Source of the DNA: Bacteroidota bacterium
Lineage (GTDB): Bacteria; Bacteroidota; Bacteroidia; Chitinophagales; Chitinophagaceae
DNA: 64,000 nucleotides
Assembly (NCBI GenBank): GCA_023386555.1
Contig: JAEWJK010000013.1
Location: 62,001 to 126,000, forward strand
Direction of reading: 5' to 3'
Translations under genes and position numbers: made by a program
Notes under the pieces: model-generated
Database searches by the model: none
The model's input: only the letters and a program-made list of their open reading frames with translations
Told to the model about the DNA's origin: nothing
In this document: piece after piece, positions 1-8,456 of the stretch
Layout: each line of letters starts with the position of its first letter
How positions within the stretch are numbered: the first letter of the stretch is position 1

Positions 1-381
1 GGAACAGAGATACAAACTGTAACGATGTTCAAGCTGATGAAGGCTTTTGAAAAGGTGATGCAGCGTGTGTATGAAAGAAATAACAAGCCTGTTCATACAG
101 TTGTTAAGTATAATTATACTATGGAAGAAAGCAGGGAAAACATGCTTTCAATGGTAAAAGATCAAAGAACTGTTTCATTTGAAAAAATATTTGAAGAATG
201 TAACGATCGTATTCATGCAATATTTCTTTTTTTATCATTACTTGAATTAGTACAACAGAAATTTATGAGCTTAATGGTAGGAGAAGGTCGTAATAATTTT
301 ATTGTAGAATGGAATGATAACAGGGAGGAAGAGTCAGGTGAAAACAATAATATTGAAGAAACATTAACAGACGAAAACTAA
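1..381 (+). CDS. scpA: Segregation and condensation protein A, C-terminal part (truncated by window edge)
   Basis: The frame is open from base 1 without a start, so only the last 126 residues or so are present. ScpA is the kleisin subunit that bridges the SMC heads in chromosome condensation. The visible part matches the ScpA C-terminal winged-helix region: the stretch around IHAIFLFLSLLELVQQKF followed by a conserved FIVEW-like end, then an acidic tail rich in Glu, Asn and Asp. The methionine at position 25 is probably internal. The gene ends convergently with the histidine kinase gene and their stop codons overlap by 4 bases. Confidence 0.85.
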   Translation, partial: GTEIQTVTMFKLMKAFEKVMQRVYERNNKPVHTVVKYNYTMEESRENMLSMVKDQRTVSFEKIFEECNDRIHAIFLFLSLLELVQQKFMSLMVGEGRNNFIVEWNDNREEESGENNNIEETLTDEN

Positions 382-2105
382 AGTACAGGCTGTTTTATTG
401 ATGTTGCTGTAACATTTTTTATCTTAGATAAAAGTTCGTGTGGGATAAAAGGTTTTAACGCACAATCAACAAATCCCATCTTTATAAGACTTTGCAACAT
501 TTCATTATCAAGCAAAGCTGCTGTAAAAGCGATTGCAGGAATATCAGGATATGTTTTTCTTATTTCTTTAATAGCAGTATATCCATCCACTTCAGGCATT
601 TCTAGATCAAGTAGAATGATGTCGAAATTAGCATCGTTCATCAAGATTGAAATCGCTTCGGCTCCATTTCCAGCCGTAACTACTTCAGCTTTCCAATCTT
701 CCAACATTTTTTTTGCAATCATCATATTGATGATATTATCTTCTGCAACAAGTATCCTGTAACCCCTCAGATCATTTGAATCTTCTATGAGACTTAAAGC
801 ATTTGCATCATTAATTGATAAAGTAAAATCAATAGTAAACGCAAATTCACTTCCATTATTCTTAATACTACTTACTTGTAATGAACTATTCATTAACTGT
901 AATAATCGCTGGCTAATGGTAAGCCCTAAACCTGTTCCACCAAATCTTCTTGTACTATGATTGCTTGCCTGCCAAAAACTGTCAAAAATTTTTCTTTGGT
1001 CGTCTGGAGCAATTCCAATACCAGTATCAGTAATTTTGAAATGAACCGTCATTACTTCGTCTGTTGTATTAACAACAGTAGCTTTTAATTCTACGTATCC
1101 TTTTTCTGTAAATTTTAAAGCATTGGCTAGAATATTATTAAGGATTTGCACAAGTCTAAGATCGTCATGGTGCACTGTTCGGTTTAAAGCAGAGTCAACT
1201 TCTACTTTCAACTGAATTCCTTTTTCTTCGAAATGATTATAGAAAGGAAGTGTTGATTTTTGCAGTAAGGTTTTAAGATTAAAATCTGTTGGATGAAGAT
1301 TTAGCTTGCCAGCTTCAATCTTGTTGAAGTCAAGTATATCGTTCACCAACCTTAACATGTGATCTGAACAATATTTCAGAATATTCAGATATTCTTCCTG
1401 GTGTGGGAGCGAAGCTTCTTTCTCAAGTAAATTTGATACGCCGATAATGCCATTCAATGGAGTTCTTAATTCATGCCCCATATTAGACAAAAACCTTGAT
1501 CTTGCCAGGGCAGCTTCTTCTGTTTTTCTTTTTTGACGAATGATTGTTTGCACATACCGTCTTTCCATAAATAAACCAATGATGGCAAAAGATGCAGCAA
1601 TGAGAATAACGCTCAAACTGTTATTAAGAAACATCCGTGCATAAATATCATCTGGTATAACCTGCCATGCACTTTCTTCCGGACAATAAAAGATACATGC
1701 ACAAAAACATGCAATTGTTATGGCAAGGTATGCCGATAACTCTTCGAGATACCTTTCATGATTATCTACCAGGTAAGGTAATACAGTTAACAGTGGAATG
1801 AAAAATAAATAGCCACCGGAATTTAAACCCTCGGAGAACGCAATAACAGTTAAAAACGCATTTATAGAAATAACTGAAAATATCTTTGCTACGGTAAACC
1901 ATCCTTTGGAATTCATTATAAGGATGATAACAAGCGATACAAGCAAGCCCCCAACCAACGAGGCTGAAAGGAAGTTACTGTAGATAAGATTTGTGATGAT
2001 AGATATCCCTGCAAAGAGTATAGCTATATAGCCAAATCTGGCTGTACGTTTGACAGTTTCTTTAATGTCATGTACAGAATTAACATTAGGGGTATCTGAT
2101 TTCAT
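378..2105 (-). CDS. Hybrid sensor histidine kinase/response regulator
   Basis: A 575-residue inner-membrane signalling protein. About five or six hydrophobic segments fill residues 25-185, with no extracytoplasmic sensor domain evident, so sensing is probably by the membrane domain. A HisKA domain follows with the H-box FLSNMGHELRTPLNG. The HATPase_c domain shows an N-box (NNILANALKF), a G1 box (DTGIGI) and a G2 box (GGTGLGL). The C-terminal receiver domain (about residues 450-565) has the phosphoacceptor Asp in LLDLEMPEVDG and the conserved Lys in LKPF. No HPt domain or output regulator is adjacent, so its partner is elsewhere. It lies 41 bases downstream of dxs on the same strand and may be co-transcribed with it. 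Confidence 0.92.
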   Translation of the reverse strand: MKSDTPNVNSVHDIKETVKRTARFGYIAILFAGISIITNLIYSNFLSASLVGGLLVSLVIILIMNSKGWFTVAKIFSVISINAFLTVIAFSEGLNSGGYLFFIPLLTVLPYLVDNHERYLEELSAYLAITIACFCACIFYCPEESAWQVIPDDIYARMFLNNSLSVILIAASFAIIGLFMERRYVQTIIRQKRKTEEAALARSRFLSNMGHELRTPLNGIIGVSNLLEKEASLPHQEEYLNILKYCSDHMLRLVNDILDFNKIEAGKLNLHPTDFNLKTLLQKSTLPFYNHFEEKGIQLKVEVDSALNRTVHHDDLRLVQILNNILANALKFTEKGYVELKATVVNTTDEVMTVHFKITDTGIGIAPDDQRKIFDSFWQASNHSTRRFGGTGLGLTISQRLLQLMNSSLQVSSIKNNGSEFAFTIDFTLSINDANALSLIEDSNDLRGYRILVAEDNIINMMIAKKMLEDWKAEVVTAGNGAEAISILMNDANFDIILLDLEMPEVDGYTAIKEIRKTYPDIPAIAFTAALLDNEMLQSLIKMGFVDCALKPFIPHELLSKIKNVTATSIKQPVL

Positions 2106-2146
2106 TTACATTTTCTCTCTCCCGAAGTTTGATAAAAATAAACTTT

Positions 2147-4075
2147 TTATCCTAATAAGCTGCTAACGGTAATTTGCTTTTGCAGTAAAACTCTAACCGC
2201 CTCTGCTATTGAACTTGCATCATATTTACATTCACTATGTAATTCTTTGAGTGATCCATGTTCAACTATTCTGTCAGGAATACCTAGTACTTCAACTTCA
2301 GCTTTGTATTGATGTTGATTCATGAACTCTAAAACAGCAGATCCAAATCCGCCAACAATAGTTCCATCTTCAATCGTTACAATTTTATTATACTTACGGA
2401 AAACTTCATGAAGCAGTTCTTCATCCAAAGGTTTTGCAAAACGCATATCGTAATGTGCCGGATCAATACCTTCTGTTCTCAATTCTCTTATGGCTGCCTG
2501 GGCAAAATTTCCAGGATGACCCAAACTTAAAATGGCTACATCTCTTCCATCTTTTAATTTTCTGCCTTTACCAATTTCAATCTCTTCAAAAGGAGTTCTC
2601 CATTCACTCATTACACCTTCACCTCTCGGATAACGAATTACAAATGGATATTTTGTCGATTCCAATTGTGAAGTGTACATCAGATTTCTTAGCTCTTTTT
2701 CATTCATCGGAGCACTGATGATCATATTCGGAATGCAACGGAAATACGGAATATCATAAGCTCCATGATGTGTTGGTCCATCTTCACCAACCAATCCTGC
2801 ACGGTCTAAACAAAGTACCACAGGCAACTTTTGAATGGCTACATCATGCACCACATTATCATAAGCTCTTTGCATGAAAGATGAATAGATATTGCAGAAT
2901 ACTCTCATGCCTTGTGTAGCTAATCCTGCACTTAATGTAACTGCATGTTGCTCACAAATGCCCACATCAAAAGCACGGTCAGGCATCTTTTCCATCATGT
3001 ATTTAAGTGAAGAACCACTTGGCATTGCAGGCGTAATGCCCATGATGCTTTCATTCTTCTCTGCCAATTCTATAATTGTATGACCAAACACATCCTGGTA
3101 TTTAGGAGGCTGTGGCACTTCAAATTTTTTCTTATATATCTCACCTGTTACTTTATCAAATAAACCTGGTGCATGCCATTTTGTTTGATCTTTTTCGGCA
3201 AGTGAATATCCTTTTCCTTTTGTGGTGATGATGTGCAGGATCTTTGGGCCTGGAATTTTTTTCAGGTCTGCAAGTGTATCAACAAGTTTAGTGATATTAT
3301 GACCATCTATCGGTCCAAAGTATCTTATCTTAAGCGATTCAAATAAATTAGCACTACTGCTCACCATGCTCTTCATGCTATCAGCAAGCTTGTGAGCCAT
3401 TGCTCTTGTAAATTGTTTGCCCGGTAATTTTCCTAAGGCATTCCATACATCTTCTTTAAACTTATTGTAAGTAGGAGAAAGGGCTATATCAGTTAAATAT
3501 TCTTTTAATGCACCAACATTCGGATCAATGCTCATGCAGTTATCATTTAGAATGATGAGCATATCAGCATTAGCAACACCTGCATGGTTCATTGCTTCAA
3601 AAGCAAGTCCGGCAGTCATTGCACCATCACCGATCACGGCAACAGATTTTCTATCCTCACCTTTATATTTTGCAGCCATAGCCATTCCCAAAGCTGCAGA
3701 GATGGAAGTGGAAGAATGTCCTACACCAAAAGTATCGTACTCACTTTCACTTCTTTTCGGAAAACCACTTAAGCCTTTATATTTTCTATTCGTGATGAAG
3801 TTGTCTCTTCTACCTGTGAGAATTTTATGTCCGTAAGCTTGGTGACCAACATCCCAAACAAGCTGATCGTACGGAGTGTTATAAATGTAATGAAGTGCAA
3901 CACTTAATTCAACCACTCCAAGGCTGGCTCCAAAGTGTCCGCCATGCACACTAACCACATCAATAATATATTGCCTCAGTTCTTCGCAAACCTGGTGCAG
4001 TTGTTCTTTGGTGAGGTTTTTTAAATCGGCCGGACTATCAATATTTCTCAGCAATGGGCCAGGAGTGATCTCCAT
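2147..4075 (-). CDS. dxs: 1-deoxy-D-xylulose-5-phosphate synthase
   Basis: Full-length DXS (642 residues) condenses pyruvate with glyceraldehyde 3-phosphate, the first step of the MEP isoprenoid pathway, using thiamine diphosphate. Diagnostic features are HGGHFGASLGVVEL near the N-terminus, the TPP/Mg motif GDGAMTAGLAFEAMNHAG, YFGPIDGHN before the middle domain, and the transketolase pyrimidine-binding segment ending GPTHHGAYDI. The C-terminal transketolase domain has EDGTIVGGFGSAV. The start MEITPGPLL has the usual N-terminal length. The upstream 215 bases hold one copy of the dispersed repeat and no recognisable promoter box. Confidence 0.97.
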   Translation of the reverse strand: MEITPGPLLRNIDSPADLKNLTKEQLHQVCEELRQYIIDVVSVHGGHFGASLGVVELSVALHYIYNTPYDQLVWDVGHQAYGHKILTGRRDNFITNRKYKGLSGFPKRSESEYDTFGVGHSSTSISAALGMAMAAKYKGEDRKSVAVIGDGAMTAGLAFEAMNHAGVANADMLIILNDNCMSIDPNVGALKEYLTDIALSPTYNKFKEDVWNALGKLPGKQFTRAMAHKLADSMKSMVSSSANLFESLKIRYFGPIDGHNITKLVDTLADLKKIPGPKILHIITTKGKGYSLAEKDQTKWHAPGLFDKVTGEIYKKKFEVPQPPKYQDVFGHTIIELAEKNESIMGITPAMPSGSSLKYMMEKMPDRAFDVGICEQHAVTLSAGLATQGMRVFCNIYSSFMQRAYDNVVHDVAIQKLPVVLCLDRAGLVGEDGPTHHGAYDIPYFRCIPNMIISAPMNEKELRNLMYTSQLESTKYPFVIRYPRGEGVMSEWRTPFEEIEIGKGRKLKDGRDVAILSLGHPGNFAQAAIRELRTEGIDPAHYDMRFAKPLDEELLHEVFRKYNKIVTIEDGTIVGGFGSAVLEFMNQHQYKAEVEVLGIPDRIVEHGSLKELHSECKYDASSIAEAVRVLLQKQITVSSLLG

Positions 4076-4240
4076 CTTATTTTGAATTTTTGTAAAAGTA
4101 ATGTTTTCAGTGTTTTCAGGCTGATGATGCTGGTTATTTATGCTCTCTTCACAAACAATTATACAAAACGGAAAAGAAGCATAAATGGTTCAGTGTAACA
4201 TAGTTAATTATTGATCAGGAAGTAGTACTACTTTGTGGCT

Positions 4241-4270
4241 ATAGTTGCGTCTCACTCTTTTACAGAAGGA
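4241..4270 (+). repeat. Dispersed intergenic repeat, copy A (degenerate)
   Basis: Contains AGTTGCGTCTCACTCTTTTAC, a variant of the repeat core seen at 7897, 29950 and 58272. The central dyad GCG-T-CGC is broken here (GCG-T-CTC). It sits between the small membrane gene and dxs, antisense to both. Confidence 0.55.
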
Positions 4271-4290
4271 AGAGCGTCGGCTGAGATAGT

Positions 4291-4479
4291 TTAGCCTTTA
4301 TAACCCACTAAGAGCATAAAATCAATGATAAGAGCCCATCCAAAAATTACAACTCCAAAGAATAGAAAAATAATGGCTAGTGCAACTCCTGACTTCTCTT
4401 TGATACATCTTCTTAAGTGTATACTGCCAGGAATAATCAGCGCTAATCCCACAATATTCAGGATCACAAACGACATCAA
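4291..4479 (-). CDS. Small two-helix membrane protein
   Basis: A 62-residue protein with two hydrophobic segments (about residues 3-20 and 31-58) separated by a short basic loop RRCIKEKSG. No family recognised. Its ATG overlaps the stop of the upstream YciH-like gene in a 4-base ATGA arrangement, which suggests translational coupling. That overlap and the clean membrane-protein pattern are the main reasons to accept so short a gene. Function unknown. Confidence 0.6.
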   Translation of the reverse strand: MMSFVILNIVGLALIIPGSIHLRRCIKEKSGVALAIIFLFFGVVIFGWALIIDFMLLVGYKG

Positions 4480-4817
4480 ACTTTCTTTGACTGCTTATAA
4501 TTATTCTTCAATAACCATTGTATCACTTTTTCTCTTTGATCTCCCTGTACGATGATCTCTCCATCTTTTGCAGAACCACCGGTACCGCAAAAATTTTTCA
4601 GCTTCTTTCCAAGATCTTCCATGTCATCGGTTGTCCCGATGAAGCCGATTATGAGTGTTACTGCTTTACCACCACGATGTTTTGTTTCCAAACGAACCCT
4701 TAGTTTTTGTTGTGAAGGCTCCAGTGTTTCCTGTGAATCATTTTCTTCTTCGAACTTGAAGTTGGGATCGGTACTGAAAACAAATCCTCTTGTATCTGGC
4801 TTATTCTTTTTACTCAT
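4476..4817 (-). CDS. YciH/SUI1-family translation initiation factor-like protein
   Basis: A 113-residue protein of the eIF1/SUI1 fold, related to E. coli YciH, which affects start-codon selection fidelity. The disordered polar N-terminus is followed by the conserved core: R-rich RVRLETKHRGGKAVTLIIGF, then LGKKLKNFCGTGGSAKDGEIIVQGD, which contains the family hallmark CGTGGSxKxGxIxxQGD, and a C-terminal helix. It starts 4 bases downstream of nadC (same strand) and overlaps the next gene, so nadC, this gene and the small membrane gene probably form one operon. Confidence 0.9.
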   Translation of the reverse strand: MSKKNKPDTRGFVFSTDPNFKFEEENDSQETLEPSQQKLRVRLETKHRGGKAVTLIIGFIGTTDDMEDLGKKLKNFCGTGGSAKDGEIIVQGDQREKVIQWLLKNNYKQSKKV

Positions 4818-4821
4818 TATG

Positions 4822-5682
4822 CTAAAGAATTACTGCTTTTAAACTAAGGTCTACACTTTTTGCCTGGTGTATCAATCCACCTACACTTACATAGTCCACA
4901 CCGCTGGCTGCATACGCTTGAATCGTATCTAAATTTATTCCACCGCTGGCTTCCGTTTCAAAATTATCACCAATGATCTTTACTGCTTCTGTACATTGTT
5001 CGGGTGTAAAATTGTCCAGCATTATCCTGAATACTTTTCCTTTTCCAATTTTACATACCTTTTGTACTTCTTCAATGCTTCTTGTTTCTACTTCTATCTT
5101 TAAACCAGGCTTTGTTGAAACAACATATTCATGTGCTTTGTTTATTGCAGCTTCCAGTCCACCGGCATAATCAATATGATTATCCTTCAGCATTATCATA
5201 TCATATAGTCCGAAGCGATGGTTAATTCCTCCACCGATCTTAACAGCTTCTTTTTCTAACAAGCGAAAGTTTGGAGTTGTTTTTCTGGTGTCTAACAATC
5301 TTGTTTTAAAATCCTTAAGTTTATCTGTGTATTGTTTGGTAAGTGATGCAATACCACTCATTCGTTGCATGCAGTTCAAAACAAGTCTTTCACATTTTAG
5401 AATGGTATGAATGGAAGCTTCTACCTCAAAAGCTTTTTCTCCAAAGGTCATTACTTGACCGTCTTTTTTATAGATGTTGAATTGAATCGAAGGCTCAACG
5501 ATCTTAAAAATTTTTTCGGCAACATCAACACCTGCTAAAATGCCATCCTGTTTGATCTTAAGAACCGCTTTTCCTTTTTTGTCTGCAGGAATACAACTTA
5601 ATGTTGAATGATCTCCATCTCCTATATCTTCTTTCAAAGCTTCTTCAACTAAATGTTTTAGCTGCTGGTCAAAGTTTTCCAT
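4822..5682 (-). CDS. nadC: Nicotinate-nucleotide pyrophosphorylase (carboxylating)
   Basis: Quinolinate phosphoribosyltransferase (286 residues) makes nicotinate mononucleotide from quinolinate and PRPP in de novo NAD synthesis. Visible signatures are EDIGDGDHST near the N-terminus, the substrate-binding stretch LDTRKTTPNFRLLEKEAV with GGGINHRFGLYDMIMLKDNH, and the C-terminal EASGGINLDTIQAYAASGVD. It is the first gene of a probable operon with the YciH-like factor. nadE, for the last step of NAD synthesis, is at 22493. Confidence 0.96.
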   Translation of the reverse strand: MENFDQQLKHLVEEALKEDIGDGDHSTLSCIPADKKGKAVLKIKQDGILAGVDVAEKIFKIVEPSIQFNIYKKDGQVMTFGEKAFEVEASIHTILKCERLVLNCMQRMSGIASLTKQYTDKLKDFKTRLLDTRKTTPNFRLLEKEAVKIGGGINHRFGLYDMIMLKDNHIDYAGGLEAAINKAHEYVVSTKPGLKIEVETRSIEEVQKVCKIGKGKVFRIMLDNFTPEQCTEAVKIIGDNFETEASGGINLDTIQAYAASGVDYVSVGGLIHQAKSVDLSLKAVIL

Positions 5683-5725
5683 TGATGCAAGTTAAGTTTC
5701 TCGCAGAAATCGCAGAATAAGCAGA

Positions 5726-5757
5726 AAAGAAAAAGCCTCCATTTTACTGGAAGCTTT
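5726..5757 (-). terminator. Rho-independent terminator after the DUF4783 gene
   Basis: Inverted repeat AAAGCCTCCA (5732-5741) and TGGAAGCTTT (5748-5757) with one G-U pair. Reading the minus strand it is followed by a T-rich run. It should end transcription from the DUF4783 gene and separate it from nadC. Confidence 0.75.
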
Positions 5758-5774
5758 AAAATATGTTGCCATGT

Positions 5775-5820
5775 GGTCTTCAGTGGAAGTGCTTGCGACG
5801 CAACGAAGATGCTATGGAAT
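5775..5820 (-). repeat. Dispersed intergenic repeat, copy B
   Basis: On the minus strand reads ATAGCATCTTCGTTGCGTCG and continues CAAGCACTTCC. The dyad GCG-T-CGC is intact. It begins 16 bases after the DUF4783 stop in the sense orientation, ahead of the terminator at 5726-5757. Confidence 0.75.
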
Positions 5821-5835
5821 ACTATAGATGGTATT

Positions 5836-6222
5836 TTAATTAACCCTCACGGTTATAATACTAAACTTACCACCTTTTTCTTTGAGCATAAGTGTAATAT
5901 TATAGCCTGTTTTATTAGCTGAGCTTAATTTTCCTGTAATAGCCATTAAACCGCCCATTTCTCTTTTAGAGGTAAGATCAAAACTGCTAACATCATTTTC
6001 ATTGAAAAAAGATTTGAGCTTTATCCCAGCCTGGTTTTTATTAATGTTCTTTATCTCGTTAACATTATCAGGCAGCTTTAGATCGATCATATCATCAAAA
6101 AAAGAAGCAATATTATCGGCATTGGCTGTCTGCAACGCCTTTACTATATCATCTGAATCCTGCTTTGGTGCAAAAGCAAAAAGCGTCAGACTTAAGCCGA
6201 AGAGAACCAATAATTTTTTCAT
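5836..6222 (-). CDS. DUF4783 domain secreted protein
   Basis: A 128-residue exported protein. MKKLLVLFGLSLTLFAFA is a clear signal peptide. The remainder resembles the DUF4783 family, a small NTF2/cystatin-like fold of Bacteroidota with unknown function; the segment AGIKLKSFFNENDVSSFDL and a C-terminal KFSIITVRVN fit it. It is upstream of nadC on the same strand but a terminator and a dispersed repeat intervene, so it is probably its own transcription unit. Confidence 0.8.
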   Translation of the reverse strand: MKKLLVLFGLSLTLFAFAPKQDSDDIVKALQTANADNIASFFDDMIDLKLPDNVNEIKNINKNQAGIKLKSFFNENDVSSFDLTSKREMGGLMAITGKLSSANKTGYNITLMLKEKGGKFSIITVRVN

Positions 6223-6353
6223 TTGAGTAGATTTTGCGTACAGTTTGCTAAAAATATGCCACCTCAGCCAAGTTTTAAAACATAAGGCATTTTTAAGCTT
6301 CTTATAAAGATGTAGTTTTAACGCTTTAACTCTTAAAGAAATTATCCACAGCT

Positions 6354-7877
6354 ATGAAAAAGGTGATATTAGTAATAATGGATGGATGGGGATTAGGGAA
6401 AGTACATAGTTCCGATGCAATTCAACATGCGAATGTTCAGTTTGTATCATCATTATATTCAAAATATCCTAACACAACATTAACTACCTGTGGCGAGGCT
6501 GTAGGGCTTCCAGAAGGGCAAATGGGTAATAGTGAAGTAGGCCATTTGAATTTAGGTGCTGGTAGAATTGTTTACCAGGAATTGCAAAGAATTAATGTAG
6601 CTGTAAGGGAAGGTGAATTTCAAAGCAATCTGCAGTTGTTAAAAGCGATAACCTACGCTAAAGAAAATAAAAAGCCTTTACATCTGTTGGGTTTGGTAAG
6701 TGATGGTGGAGTGCATTCACATATCAATCATCTGAAAGCCTTATGTGATGTTTGTAAAAGTGAAGGGTTAACCGAAGTTTATATTCATGCTTTTACTGAT
6801 GGAAGAGATACAGATCCTAAAAGTGGGCTGGGATTCTTAACTGAGCTGCAGCAACATTTAAATAATTCGGTTGGAAAAATTGCTTCTGTAAGTGGTCGAT
6901 ACTATGCAATGGATAGAGACAAACGATGGGACAGAGTTAAATTAGCCTACGATGTTTTGGTGAATGGTGAAGGACAAAAATCAAACGATGCCATTGCTGC
7001 AATTGAACAATCATATTCAATAGGAATGACAGATGAATTCATTCTGCCAACAGTTATTGTTAACGAAGCTCAGCAGCCATTAGCTACAATCAGGGATGGT
7101 GATGCAGCAATATGTTTTAATTTCAGAACAGACAGGTGCAGGGAAATAACACAGGTGCTTACTCAAATGGAGATGCCGGATCTTTGTATGAAACCTTTAG
7201 ATATTCACTATACTACGATGACAGAGTATGATAAAACATATGAAAATGTAAACGTGGTATTTGAAACTGATAATCTGAATAATACCATAGGTGAGGTTCT
7301 GGCTAATCATGGGAAAACACAAATTCGCATTGCAGAAACGGAAAAATATCCGCATGTAACTTTCTTTTTTAGTGGCGGAAGAGAATTGGTTTTCGATGGA
7401 GAAAAAAGGATAATGGTCTCATCACCGAAAGTTGCTACTTATGATCTGCAACCAGAGATGAGTGCAGTTGAACTCACCAATGAGCTCATTCCTGAAATAG
7501 AAAAAGAATCTGCAGATTTTATCTGTCTCAATTATGCCAATGCAGATATGGTTGGCCATACTGGTGTTTGGCCTGCCGTTATTAAAGCAGTTGAAACAGT
7601 TGACAAATGTGTTGAAAGAGTTGTTACAGCTGCTTTGCAACATAATTACACCGCTTTTCTTACTGCAGATCACGGCAATGCTGATTATCTCATCAATGAA
7701 GATGGTTCACCGAATACTGCACATACTTTAAATCCTGTTCCATTATTTGTAATCGATAATGAATGGAGTGGAAATGTAAAACACGGAAAGCTGGCAGATA
7801 TTGCACCAAGTATATTAACCGTAATGGGAGTTCCGATTCCTGCAGAGATGACCGGAGAAATTTTGATAAGTGGGTAG
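6354..7877 (+). CDS. gpmI: 2,3-bisphosphoglycerate-independent phosphoglycerate mutase
   Basis: A 507-residue Mn-dependent iPGM that interconverts 3- and 2-phosphoglycerate. It belongs to the alkaline phosphatase superfamily. The N-terminal metal site Asp is in VIMDGWG and the phospho-serine nucleophile is in GNSEVGHLNLGAGR. The phosphotransferase insert has HAFTDGRDTDPKSG and SGRYYAMDRDKRWDR. C-terminal metal ligands are NYANADMVGHTG and TADHGNAD. Length and motif order are normal. It is a single gene on the plus strand and a dispersed repeat copy begins 20 bases after its stop. Confidence 0.97.
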   Translation: MKKVILVIMDGWGLGKVHSSDAIQHANVQFVSSLYSKYPNTTLTTCGEAVGLPEGQMGNSEVGHLNLGAGRIVYQELQRINVAVREGEFQSNLQLLKAITYAKENKKPLHLLGLVSDGGVHSHINHLKALCDVCKSEGLTEVYIHAFTDGRDTDPKSGLGFLTELQQHLNNSVGKIASVSGRYYAMDRDKRWDRVKLAYDVLVNGEGQKSNDAIAAIEQSYSIGMTDEFILPTVIVNEAQQPLATIRDGDAAICFNFRTDRCREITQVLTQMEMPDLCMKPLDIHYTTMTEYDKTYENVNVVFETDNLNNTIGEVLANHGKTQIRIAETEKYPHVTFFFSGGRELVFDGEKRIMVSSPKVATYDLQPEMSAVELTNELIPEIEKESADFICLNYANADMVGHTGVWPAVIKAVETVDKCVERVVTAALQHNYTAFLTADHGNADYLINEDGSPNTAHTLNPVPLFVIDNEWSGNVKHGKLADIAPSILTVMGVPIPAEMTGEILISG

Positions 7878-7896
7878 CCGGCAATTGTAAATAAAT

Positions 7897-7930
7897 GATG
7901 CTTCTGTTGCGTCGCACTCTTGTACAATAT
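7897..7930 (+). repeat. Dispersed intergenic repeat, copy C
   Basis: Contains the exact 20-base core GTTGCGTCGCACTCTTGTAC (7906-7925), also exact at 29950 and 58272. It starts 20 bases after the gpmI stop in the sense orientation and ends before the heme-binding protein start at 7958. Confidence 0.9.
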
Positions 7931-7957
7931 AACTTTATTGAGCTAAAACACACTCCC

Positions 7958-8449
7958 ATGAAAATCTTAAAAAAAATACTGCTCATCCTGCTTATCGGCT
8001 TTATCCTGATACAGTTCTTTCGCCCAAAGAAAAATATATCAGCACAAACATCAAGAAATGATATCAGTACTTTATACGCTGTTCCAGGTGATGTAAAAGA
8101 AATACTGGACAAAGCATGTTACGATTGCCATAGTAATAATACAAAGTATCCATGGTATGCAGAAATTCAACCTGTAGCCTGGTGGCTAGATGATCATGTA
8201 GTAGAAGGAAAATCTCATCTTAACTACAGTGAATTTGCCTCTTACAGTCTCAGAAAGCAATATCACAAACTGGAAGAAACAGAAGAGATGATAAAGGGAA
8301 AGCACATGCCTTTAAATTCTTACCTGTGGATGCATAAGGATGCTGACCTATCTGATGCAGAAAGACAAAAACTTGCTGAGTGGTCTGTCGGAATAAGAAA
8401 ACAGATGGAAGCAAAATATCCGATTGATAGTTTAATAAAAAAGAAATAA
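7958..8449 (+). CDS. Heme-binding domain (Haem_bd) protein
   Basis: A 163-residue protein anchored or exported by an N-terminal hydrophobic segment (KKILLILLIGFILIQFF). It carries one c-type heme motif, CYDCH, followed by NNTKYPWYAEIQPVAWWL, which is typical of the Haem_bd domain. This region is probably periplasmic. An upstream in-frame ATG at 7895 would place the start inside the dispersed repeat, so MKILKK at 7958 is chosen. The gene ends 7 bases before a TonB-dependent receptor, which suggests a heme- or redox-related pair. Confidence 0.85.
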   Translation: MKILKKILLILLIGFILIQFFRPKKNISAQTSRNDISTLYAVPGDVKEILDKACYDCHSNNTKYPWYAEIQPVAWWLDDHVVEGKSHLNYSEFASYSLRKQYHKLEETEEMIKGKHMPLNSYLWMHKDADLSDAERQKLAEWSVGIRKQMEAKYPIDSLIKKK

Positions 8450-8456
8450 TCTCTAG

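Noticed and set aside
25..381. Methionine at 25 as the start of the first gene
   Set aside because: The frame is open to base 1 and the protein is only the ScpA C-terminal part, so the start is outside the window.
5700..5728. CGCAGAAATCGCAGAATAAGCAGAA direct repeats as a regulatory site
   Set aside because: Short repeated words of this kind are common between Bacteroidota genes; I could not connect it with a function or a structure.
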